Below, piece after piece: positions 1 through 8,622 of a stretch of 64,000 nt of DNA (the first letter of the stretch is position 1; every line of letters begins with the position of its first letter). The stretch covers positions 1-64,000 of the forward strand of contig JAGLOF010000058.1 in the NCBI GenBank assembly GCA_023139105.1. The letters run 5' to 3'. The notes under the pieces are model-generated. The model did not search any database and was not told the origin of the DNA. It saw nothing but the letters and a program-made list of their open reading frames with translations. A program made the position numbers and the translations under genes. The stretch comes from a bacterium. Lineage in GTDB: Bacteria; Zhuqueibacterota; QNDG01; JAGLOF01.

Positions 1-1
1 T

Positions 2-334
2 CTGGGTGGTGTAATTGCACTGGGCTTAATGGGTGCATCTGAAGAGCTGCATAGAATCTCAGCCAAATTGCCACGAGTTGCCCTGGATTTTCCAGCTGCT
101 GTAGTTGGGCAGACCACAGAGACCAGTATGCAGTCCGGTATCTTATGGGGCGCACTGGAGATGGTCGACGGTATGGTGCGTAGAATAAAAGACGAAATGA
201 ATGCGCCGGATATGCCCGTTATTGCAACAGGTGGAATAGCTGGCATATTTCTTGATAAATCGACACAAATAGAATATATTGAACCCTTCTTAACCCTGGA
301 AGGGATGAAAATAATTTATTATCGTAATAGTTGA
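2..334 (+). CDS. coaX: Type III pantothenate kinase, C-terminal part (truncated by window start)
   Basis: Open frame from window edge; GVIALGLMGASEELHRISAKLPRV...TTETSMQSGILWGALEMVDGMV...ATGGIA resembles the CoaX C-terminus. Confidence 0.75.
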   Translation: MGGVIALGLMGASEELHRISAKLPRVALDFPAAVVGQTTETSMQSGILWGALEMVDGMVRRIKDEMNAPDMPVIATGGIAGIFLDKSTQIEYIEPFLTLEGMKIIYYRNS

Positions 335-354
335 GGCATGAAAGGATTTGGGTT

Positions 355-846
355 ATGAAAGAATTAAATGAAAAAGTATATAAGATTATTGGTGCTTGTT
401 TGGAAGTGCATCGAGTCTTGGGGCCCGGACTGCCCGTTGAATTTTATAAAAAAAGTCTGGAAGTCGAGTTAGAAAATAAAAAACTTGCCTTTGAAAGTGA
501 AAAATCAATAGAAGTGAAGTATAAGGAACTGACTGTTGGCAATTTAACACTTGACTTCGTTATTGAGGGGGAAGTTATCCTGGCAATTCGTTCACAAGAT
601 CAATTGCTGGACACTGAAGTACAACAGATTTTGCGCTGCCTCTCATTTATGAATACGCCAATGGGTGTACTTGTAAATATGGGCCAGGGCAAGATTCAGT
701 ATAAACGTATTTTACCAAGCCGGCAACAGTCATCATCCGGGCTTTCACATCAGAATCAAGGTCGTGAAATACGCAAAGACTCACATTATCGTTCTCAACC
801 TATGAGATTTACAGGCAGGACGCGTGAGTCTAATCCGATCCGTTAA
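355..846 (+). CDS. GxxExxY family protein
   Basis: MKELNEKVYKIIGACLEVHRVLGPGLPVEFYKKSLEVEL motif typical of GxxExxY proteins; internal ATG at 355 preferred over 331. Confidence 0.75.
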   Translation: MKELNEKVYKIIGACLEVHRVLGPGLPVEFYKKSLEVELENKKLAFESEKSIEVKYKELTVGNLTLDFVIEGEVILAIRSQDQLLDTEVQQILRCLSFMNTPMGVLVNMGQGKIQYKRILPSRQQSSSGLSHQNQGREIRKDSHYRSQPMRFTGRTRESNPIR

Positions 847-956
847 TATTTGAATTTTTCGCCTCACTTTTTTGATGATTGATCCGGGTGTGAAATATTC
901 TAAGTATACGCTTATTTTAAACATCGATAGAATTAGTGATGAGTATTTTCCTTTAA

Positions 957-1739
957 ATGAATAATGAGAATTATATGAAATTAATGCAAAAATTGATCGT
1001 AGCCGTAATTATCTGTGCCGCTGTGGCAGTGCAGGCACAGATACCTCGTCATTCCGGTTGGGTGACTGATGAGGCTCAATTGATTTCCAGACAGGATGAG
1101 AGGCGCATTGAAGCACTTGCACAAGAATTAAAAGCAAAAACAGGTGCCGAGCTTGCTATTGTTACTGTTAAGGGAATGAATGGTGATGCCATTGAACCCT
1201 TTGCTGCAAGGCTCATGGAGACATGGGGAATAGGTCAAAAGGATCAACATAATGGAATCTTGTTGATCCTTGCAGCCCAGGAAAGACGCTTCCGCATTGA
1301 AGTTGGATACGGTATTGAAGGAATACTACCTGACGGTCTTGCCGGTGAAATAAGAGATCGTTATATGTTATCCGATTTCAGAGCTGGACGATATGGTGCA
1401 GGTTTTTATAACGGTGCAAGAGCGATAGCCGCTGTTATTGCTAAAGATGCAGGAGTCAAGTTAACTGGAAGCACTGCACAACCCAGACCTGTAAGATCTC
1501 AATCACGCCGGTCAAGGCGTCGCTCAGGTGGAGGGATCGGGCTAATTATCATGATAATTTTAATGATAGTAACACGTGGACGAATTTTACCATGGCTCTT
1601 GCTTAGCGGCATGATGGGTGGTGGTCATCGCAGTAGCGGCTATGGAGGCGGTGGATTCAGCGGTGGTGGATTCGGTGGAGGATTTGGTGGATTCGGTGGC
1701 GGCATGAGTGGCGGCGGCGGTGCATCCGGTAGTTTTTAG
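957..1739 (+). CDS. TPM-domain (YgcG-like) membrane protein with Gly-rich C-terminus
   Basis: Signal peptide, TPM-like core (GWVTDEAQLISRQDERRIEALAQELKAKTGAELAIVTV), GGGxSGGG tail. Confidence 0.82.
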   Translation: MNNENYMKLMQKLIVAVIICAAVAVQAQIPRHSGWVTDEAQLISRQDERRIEALAQELKAKTGAELAIVTVKGMNGDAIEPFAARLMETWGIGQKDQHNGILLILAAQERRFRIEVGYGIEGILPDGLAGEIRDRYMLSDFRAGRYGAGFYNGARAIAAVIAKDAGVKLTGSTAQPRPVRSQSRRSRRRSGGGIGLIIMIILMIVTRGRILPWLLLSGMMGGGHRSSGYGGGGFSGGGFGGGFGGFGGGMSGGGGASGSF

Positions 1740-1811
1740 TGTAGATGAGTACTGATAGTATTCATGACCTATGTTATAAGATAATGTATAGTGATTGAAA
1801 GGAATTGAAAC

Positions 1812-2540
1812 ATGGCTAAAACTTCATTAGATGTAATTTGTAAACTCTTTCGTGATAATATACAGGAGTGTCTTGGAGATTCACTTGAATCAATAACTCT
1901 GTTTGGTAGTGCTACCGGGCCTGATTATATTTCCGGTGTATCAGACCATAATTTTCTTGTGATCATCAATGAAAGTGCTGTTAATGATCTGCATCTTGTT
2001 CGGAAATTAGTTAATGGTTGGAAGAAAAAGAAAATTGCAACACCTTTATTTATGACACGAAGCTACATTGAATCGTCACTTGACAGTTTCCCGATTGAAT
2101 TTTTAAACATGCAATTGAGCCACAGAGTAATACATGGTGATGATGTACTCGCAGAGTTGAATATTAATGCTGAAGATTTACGTTTACAGGCAGAGCGTGA
2201 AGTAAAAGGATATCTCCTGAAATTAAGACAGGGAAGCATTCTTACTCAAGGCAAGCCTTCTGAAATAAGACGTCTGATTGTAGAATCTCTTGCTGCATTT
2301 ACCTCTCTCTTTAAAGCTTTGCTTTATCTAAAGAAAACAGAAATTCCGGATACAATAAATGCAGTCCGTGATACTGCTTGTGAAGCATTGTCTCTGGATG
2401 CCCAATTATTTAAAAAGCTTTTTAATTTACGTATTAAAAGTGAAAAGACTGACAAAGGGCAGATAGATTCATTATTACAACAATATATGGTTGAAGTTGA
2501 AAAATTAGCCTCCATAGTTGATCAGTTTGAAGTGAAATAA
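1812..2540 (+). CDS. Nucleotidyltransferase-like protein
   Basis: ESITLFGSATGPDYISGVSDHNFLVII resembles the minimal NTase GS motif. Confidence 0.5.
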   Translation: MAKTSLDVICKLFRDNIQECLGDSLESITLFGSATGPDYISGVSDHNFLVIINESAVNDLHLVRKLVNGWKKKKIATPLFMTRSYIESSLDSFPIEFLNMQLSHRVIHGDDVLAELNINAEDLRLQAEREVKGYLLKLRQGSILTQGKPSEIRRLIVESLAAFTSLFKALLYLKKTEIPDTINAVRDTACEALSLDAQLFKKLFNLRIKSEKTDKGQIDSLLQQYMVEVEKLASIVDQFEVK

Positions 2541-2562
2541 TCAGAAATTGAGGAGTATAAAA

Positions 2563-3168
2563 ATGGGTAAGGCCGGAAAAATTGGTTGCGGTATTGGCAT
2601 TGGCCTGGCAGTAATTGCAATCATCATTGTAGTCAATATAATAGGTGCATACAATGGCCTTGTTAAACTGGATGAATCGGTAAATCAGTCATGGGCACAA
2701 GTGCAGAATGTTTATCAACGCCGTTCGGATCTTATTCCTAACCTGGTTGAAACTGTAAAGGGATATGCCGCTCATGAAAAAGAGACATTTACTGCGGTGA
2801 CGCAGGCCCGTGCAAGAATGGGTGGTGTGACACAACTTAAAGCAGGAGACCTGACTAAAGAGAATCTGGCAAAATTCCAACAAGCCCAGGCTGGTCTTGG
2901 TGCAGCACTCCAACGGCTCATGGTAGTATCGGAAAGATATCCTGAACTGAAAGCCAATCAGAATTTTACTCGCCTACAAGATGAGCTTGCTGGTACAGAG
3001 AACCGTATTACCGTAGAGAGACGCAGGTTTAATGAGGCAGTTCAAGGTTATAATCAAACTATAAGAACGGCAAAGAATGTCCTTATTGCAAGGGTGCTCG
3101 GTTTCGAACGTAAAGAGTACTTTGAAGCAGAAGCCAGTGCACAGAAAGTGCCTGAAGTCAAGTTTTAA
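2563..3168 (+). CDS. LemA family protein
   Basis: YNGLVKLDESVNQSWAQVQNVYQRRSDLIPNLVETVKGYAAHEKETF signature. Confidence 0.92.
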   Translation: MGKAGKIGCGIGIGLAVIAIIIVVNIIGAYNGLVKLDESVNQSWAQVQNVYQRRSDLIPNLVETVKGYAAHEKETFTAVTQARARMGGVTQLKAGDLTKENLAKFQQAQAGLGAALQRLMVVSERYPELKANQNFTRLQDELAGTENRITVERRRFNEAVQGYNQTIRTAKNVLIARVLGFERKEYFEAEASAQKVPEVKF

Positions 3169-3193
3169 TCAGCTCATGCATTAATATATAGTT

Positions 3194-3237
3194 ACCACAG
3201 AGGACAGCGAATTTGGCTGTGCTCTGTGGTTTTTTTG
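3194..3237 (+). terminator. Rho-independent terminator
   Basis: accacagag...ctctgtggt stem followed by T7. Confidence 0.75.
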
Positions 3238-3357
3238 CTTAAAGGAATGGCAGTCTTATAGATGTTTATTGCATTTATCCTGTTAGTCAAGACCATACTT
3301 TCATTTCGTCAATAATAGTGATTATCCTTTTAATTTAATAAAGAACCAGGAGGCTCC

Positions 3358-4803
3358 ATGGCTACTACAACATTACTCATTGTTATGATTGCGTATCTTG
3401 GCGGAGTGATTGCTTGGGGGATATATCAGGGCAGGGGAGTAAAAGACCATTCTGATTATGCTATTGCCGGACGGGGTTTACCGGGTTGGGTCGCTGCATT
3501 ATCCGAGCGGGCCACAGGTGAATCGTCATGGGCATTGCTTGGTCTGCCAGGCTTTGCATATGCCTCCGGTTTGACCAGTATCTGGACGGCCGTAGGCTGT
3601 GTAGCCGGTATTATTACTGCGTGGTGGGCATTGTCATGGCGGTTGAGGGATGAATCCGAACGTTATCAAATTACAACTTTTACACAATATATTGCAGAAA
3701 AGCATCCGGAAACAGGATTGAAACTTCGCAGAACGGCCAGTCTTGTACTTGTTTTCTTTTTCTTTTTCTATGTAGGAGCACAATTTCTCGGTGGTGGCAA
3801 GACACTGCATTCAATGTTTAATCTTGATCCACGAATCGGCATGGCCTTAACAGCTCTCATAATAGTTCCATATACTGTTTATGGTGGATTCAGATCTGTA
3901 GTATATACAGATGTGGTACAGGCAATTGTCATGATCACCGCACTGGTTATTGGCCCCATTGTTGGCATAATAACCATTGCCGGAAGTCCGGATGTCTTTG
4001 CCCATTCAATTGGTGATGCCCTAACTCTTGCAGGCGGTAATTACGGCTCATTGACAGGAGGCGCATCCGGTTTTATGTTCGGTACTGTCATTGCCGGTTT
4101 TTCATGGTTTTTTGGTTACCTGGGAGGGCAGCCACAATTATCCATGCGCTTCATGGCTATTAAAGATTATAAACAGGCAAAACAAGCCAGAAATATTGGC
4201 ATTGCATGGACAGTATTGGCGTATATCGGTGCTTTAATGCTGGGCTGGATAGGCATTGCCTTGTTTGGTCCCACAGGCCTGGAAGACCCGGAGTATGTCA
4301 TGCCTCAAGTAATGCTGCGTATATTCCCGCCAGCTATTGCAGCTATTCTTATTACCGGTGCTATTGCTGCCATGATTTCAACGGCAGATTCTTTGTTGAT
4401 TTTATCAGCCACTGAATTTTCAGAAAATTTAATGAAAAAACCATCATCTGGTAAATCAACATTGAAGCAATGCCGCATTGTAACCGCTTGCCTGGCTGTA
4501 ATCGCTTTGGGCGCGGCATATTTATCACCATCAACATTGATCTATACTCTGGTTGGATATGTTTGGGCCGGAGTTGGTGGTACATTTTCTGTAGTTATTT
4601 TATTGAGTCTTTTCTGGAAACGTTATCATGGAAGAGCCGCATTGCTCACTATCATTGTTGGTATTACATTTACAATTTTATGGATCTCTACCGGAATGGA
4701 TGCACGTATAACTGCACGCATTATGACTTTTGTAGTAGCCTTAATAACGGCAATTCTTGCAAGTTATTTTATTCCTAAAGATGTGCGGCCTGTAAATATT
4801 TGA
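3358..4803 (+). CDS. Sodium:solute symporter (SSF, PutP-like)
   Basis: Multi-TM, GRGLPGWVAALSERATGESSWALLGLPG, SSF signature. Confidence 0.88.
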   Translation: MATTTLLIVMIAYLGGVIAWGIYQGRGVKDHSDYAIAGRGLPGWVAALSERATGESSWALLGLPGFAYASGLTSIWTAVGCVAGIITAWWALSWRLRDESERYQITTFTQYIAEKHPETGLKLRRTASLVLVFFFFFYVGAQFLGGGKTLHSMFNLDPRIGMALTALIIVPYTVYGGFRSVVYTDVVQAIVMITALVIGPIVGIITIAGSPDVFAHSIGDALTLAGGNYGSLTGGASGFMFGTVIAGFSWFFGYLGGQPQLSMRFMAIKDYKQAKQARNIGIAWTVLAYIGALMLGWIGIALFGPTGLEDPEYVMPQVMLRIFPPAIAAILITGAIAAMISTADSLLILSATEFSENLMKKPSSGKSTLKQCRIVTACLAVIALGAAYLSPSTLIYTLVGYVWAGVGGTFSVVILLSLFWKRYHGRAALLTIIVGITFTILWISTGMDARITARIMTFVVALITAILASYFIPKDVRPVNI

Positions 4804-4878
4804 AAAAGTTACAATTAAATTTTGTAAAATGTTATGTATAATTTGTAATTAGATAGAATCAATGGAGGACGCCGGGTC

Positions 4879-6048
4879 TTGCCACATCGCCGCACATTTT
4901 TTGTCTTATCCTTTGCCTTATTTACGGCAATGCTGGGTGCTGGAGTTATTGCTCCTACCATGCCGCTTTATGCTAGAACATTAGGAGCAGGCGGTATTGG
5001 TCTTGCATTAGTTTTCTCAGCTTTTTCAATATCACGCGCTATTATAATGCCATTTACCGGAAAGCTTTCTGACAGACGTGGCAGAAAAATGTTCATTGTA
5101 ACCGGCCTTTGTATATACACCATGGCCTCAATGGGTTATCTCTGGAGTGACTCTGTTGCTGAATTGACATGGGTCAGGGCCATGCACGGTATCGGAGCTG
5201 CTATGATTGTACCTATTGCTGCCGCCATTATTGGTGATCTCTCTCCCAAGGGTAAAGAAGGCACATGGATGGGGAACTTTAATATTGCGCTCTTTCTGGG
5301 ATATGGCGCAGGACCGCTTTTAGGTGGTGTTGTCATGCAGGAATGGGGAGCCTCGGCAGCTTTTATGGTGATGGGTGGCTTAAGCTTTCTGGCATTAATC
5401 CTTGTTTCATTTTTGCTGCCTAATAGCCCGCAAGTTTTGACAAGCCAGACCAGAAAAATTTCTAAATTAGCAGTACTCTTAAAAGAACAACGCTTTCGTG
5501 GTTTGATTGTCTTCAGATTTACTAATGCTATCTGTCGCGCCTCAATTCTGGCTTTTCTGCCAATCTACATAAAACGGCTTGATGTCTCTGATGCTCAGGT
5601 TGGCTTTTTGGTAGCGTTGAATATTTTACTGGCCGGTGTTGTTCAGTACGGCTTTGGACGCCTGGCTGACCGTATGAGCCGGCGCCTGCTGCTTTCAGTG
5701 GGTAACATTCTGACAGCTGTATCGCTTCTGGCTATACCCATGGCAAATTCTGTCAACGATCTTATCTTGCTGGGCATCATAATGGGCCTTGGCAGCGGTG
5801 TGGCATTCCCGGCTGCGGGCGCACTGGTTACAGAACTGGGTAGATCCCACGGCATGGGTAATCTTATGGGCTATTTCAATCTGGCAATGAGCCTGGGTAT
5901 GATATTCGGCCCCTTGGCGTCCGGTGGTATAATGGACTTATTTGGACAAAATTGGGCATTTGTCTTTTCAGGCATAGTTGGACTCATAGGTAGCGGCCTT
6001 GCATATATCTGGATTGGGTCACAACGTCAATTGCCACAGCATGCTTGA
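4879..6048 (+). CDS. MFS transporter
   Basis: 12-TM pattern with GKLSDRRGRKMF motif; TTG start likely. Confidence 0.88.
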   Translation: MPHRRTFFVLSFALFTAMLGAGVIAPTMPLYARTLGAGGIGLALVFSAFSISRAIIMPFTGKLSDRRGRKMFIVTGLCIYTMASMGYLWSDSVAELTWVRAMHGIGAAMIVPIAAAIIGDLSPKGKEGTWMGNFNIALFLGYGAGPLLGGVVMQEWGASAAFMVMGGLSFLALILVSFLLPNSPQVLTSQTRKISKLAVLLKEQRFRGLIVFRFTNAICRASILAFLPIYIKRLDVSDAQVGFLVALNILLAGVVQYGFGRLADRMSRRLLLSVGNILTAVSLLAIPMANSVNDLILLGIIMGLGSGVAFPAAGALVTELGRSHGMGNLMGYFNLAMSLGMIFGPLASGGIMDLFGQNWAFVFSGIVGLIGSGLAYIWIGSQRQLPQHA

Positions 6049-8603
6049 ATTATTTAAGGATCATTAATAAAATGAAAAGACTCTTCATCTGGCTGCCGGT
6101 TCTGGCAGTGGTAATTTTCTGGCGCTTCGGTTTTGATCGCAGTGATACCTCTGTTGAAAGACGGGTGCTTTCTGACAATTGGAGTGTCCATGCAGCAGGT
6201 GATACTATTAATCATGCAGCATCAATTCCGGGTAACATTCATCTTGATCTTCTGGCTGTAGGCGTGATAGATGATCCCTTTATCGGCGAGAATGAGACGA
6301 CTGTTCAGTGGATATCTGAAAAAGACTGGATTTACGAATGCACCTTTGATATATCCGGTAAGGACAAGGCGCATGATCAGGTTAAGCTTCGTTTTGAAGG
6401 TTTGGATACATATGCACTTGTCACTCTTAATGATTTTTTGATTTTGCAGGCAGATAATATGTTCCGTACATGGAGTGCGGAGGTCAAGGAATTACTGCGA
6501 GTGGGACCAAATCATTTGCGTATTCATTTCCGCAGCTCGGAAAAAGAAGATTCAATCAGAGCGCACAGATATGCAGTTCGTCTGCCGGATGATCGTGCAT
6601 TCTCCAGAAAGGCTCCCTATCAATCGGGATGGGATTGGGGGCCGCGATTGATAACATGTGGCGTATGGCGGCCTGTAATTCTTGAGGCTTGGGATGGGCC
6701 AAAATTTGAGGAGATGCAGATAATACAGCAGTCTATATCTGAAGAGAAGGCAGAACTTAAGTTTAAATTTACATTGAATTCATCAATTTTAACTGAAGCT
6801 CAGATTTCACTGGCGATTGAAGATGGTGATGATCTCATGCAGAAGACACTCTCGCTTGCAAAAGGAGAGAATATTGTTGAATTTGATGTTAAGATAAATC
6901 AACCACGTTTGTGGTGGACTCATGATCAGGGACATCAGGATCTATACACTTTTTGTGCAGCACTCAAAACTGATAATGGTGTTAAAGATTGCATAGAAAA
7001 ACGCATTGGCCTGAGGAATGTTGAGATAGTGCAGACAGTTGATTCTACAGGTTCTTCATTTGAATTTCAGCTGAATGGAAGGCCTGTTTTTATGAAAGGG
7101 GCCAATTATATTCCGCAGGACAACTTTCTGCCGAGAGTATCTGCAGATCAATATCATCAATTAATTTCATCTGCCAGGGCTGCCAATATGAACATGTTGC
7201 GTGTATGGGGCGGTGGAGTATATGAGTCTGATCTCTTCTATGATTTGTGTGATGAGCAGGGTTTACTCATCTGGCAGGATTTCATGTTTGCGTGTACAAT
7301 GTATCCGGGAGATGATGCCTTCATTAGCAATGTGGAGCATGAAGCAATCGATAATATCAAACGACTAAGGCATCATCCGTGCGTAGCTCTGTGGTGTGGT
7401 AATAATGAAGTTGATGAGGCCTTTCATAACTGGGGCTGGCAGAATTCACTCAAATGGTCAAAGAAGCATATTGCTGAAGTATGGAGTGCATATGATACAC
7501 TTTTCCATAGCGTTCTGCCTGGGGCAGTAGAAGACCTTCATCCCGGAGCCTTTTATTGGCCCAGCTCTCCAAAGATCGGCTGGGGGCATACACAAGCATT
7601 TCTGGAAGGTGATGCGCATTATTGGGGCGTCTGGTGGGGGCGTATGCCTTTTGAGATGTATGATGATAAAGTAGGCCGCTTCATGACAGAGTATGGCTTT
7701 CAGGGAATGCCATCTATTCAAACTATCCTGGCATTTGCCACATCTGAAGAGCAAAAGCTTGGTTCACCGGTAATGAGGGCTCATCAAAAACATCCGTTTG
7801 GTGATGAAAATATCTCCGAATATATGGCCAGAGACTTTAGAGTCCCTGCAAAATTTGAGGATTATGTCTATGTGAGCCAATGCCTTCAGGCATATGGCAT
7901 GGGCCGCGCCCTGGAAGCACACCGCCGGAATAAACCTTATTGCATGGGCACTCTATATTGGCAGCTCAATGATTGCTGGCCGGTAACATCATGGTCAAGT
8001 CTGGATTATTATGGCCGATGGAAAGCACTTCATTATGAAGCAAGGCGGCAATTTACCCCAATTGCCATACTGCATTATCTGCATAATGATCAACTATCCA
8101 TTTATATTAATAATGATTCTCCTGAAGATTGTGATGGTATATTATCCCTGGAATTGAAAAAATTTGGTGGTGAAAGTATTTATCTTCAGAAAATACCGGT
8201 ACATATTCAAGGTGGTGGCAATATCTGTGTGTATACGATCACACTATCGGAAAGTATGTCCGGTCATTCCGTTAATTCATCATATCTGAATGCTGTACTG
8301 AATATTGACTCCGGTCAGAGAATCAATAGAATCATCCATTTAGCACGTCCAAAGGATCAAAAACTCCATGGGCCAGAATATCAATGGAGCTTGAAAAAAG
8401 AAGAAAATGATATAATCATATCAATATCATCAAATACCCTGGCAAGATATGTATATTTCTCTGCCGGAGATGCACACTTTGAAGACAATTTTATTGATCT
8501 GGGAGCCAATGAGATGCGGCGTATCAAGATTATCACTGGCCAGTCAATTGAAGAAATTGCAGAAAAAATCAATATTATCAGCCTGGCTGAGACATATCAA
8601 TAA
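6045..8603 (+). CDS. Glycoside hydrolase family 2, beta-mannosidase-like
   Basis: MNMLRVWGGGVYESDLFYDLCDEQGLLIWQDFMFACTMYP, WCGNNEVDEAF; GH2 mannosidase architecture. Confidence 0.9.
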   Translation: MNYLRIINKMKRLFIWLPVLAVVIFWRFGFDRSDTSVERRVLSDNWSVHAAGDTINHAASIPGNIHLDLLAVGVIDDPFIGENETTVQWISEKDWIYECTFDISGKDKAHDQVKLRFEGLDTYALVTLNDFLILQADNMFRTWSAEVKELLRVGPNHLRIHFRSSEKEDSIRAHRYAVRLPDDRAFSRKAPYQSGWDWGPRLITCGVWRPVILEAWDGPKFEEMQIIQQSISEEKAELKFKFTLNSSILTEAQISLAIEDGDDLMQKTLSLAKGENIVEFDVKINQPRLWWTHDQGHQDLYTFCAALKTDNGVKDCIEKRIGLRNVEIVQTVDSTGSSFEFQLNGRPVFMKGANYIPQDNFLPRVSADQYHQLISSARAANMNMLRVWGGGVYESDLFYDLCDEQGLLIWQDFMFACTMYPGDDAFISNVEHEAIDNIKRLRHHPCVALWCGNNEVDEAFHNWGWQNSLKWSKKHIAEVWSAYDTLFHSVLPGAVEDLHPGAFYWPSSPKIGWGHTQAFLEGDAHYWGVWWGRMPFEMYDDKVGRFMTEYGFQGMPSIQTILAFATSEEQKLGSPVMRAHQKHPFGDENISEYMARDFRVPAKFEDYVYVSQCLQAYGMGRALEAHRRNKPYCMGTLYWQLNDCWPVTSWSSLDYYGRWKALHYEARRQFTPIAILHYLHNDQLSIYINNDSPEDCDGILSLELKKFGGESIYLQKIPVHIQGGGNICVYTITLSESMSGHSVNSSYLNAVLNIDSGQRINRIIHLARPKDQKLHGPEYQWSLKKEENDIIISISSNTLARYVYFSAGDAHFEDNFIDLGANEMRRIKIITGQSIEEIAEKINIISLAETYQ

Positions 8604-8622
8604 TTTCATTGGGAGAATTAGT

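Noticed and set aside
7458-7754. Many antisense ORFs within long coding genes (e.g. 7458-7754, 12129-12362, 16180-16536, 46666-46968)
   Set aside because: They lie opposite strongly supported genes and show no recognisable protein family; treated as chance ORFs.
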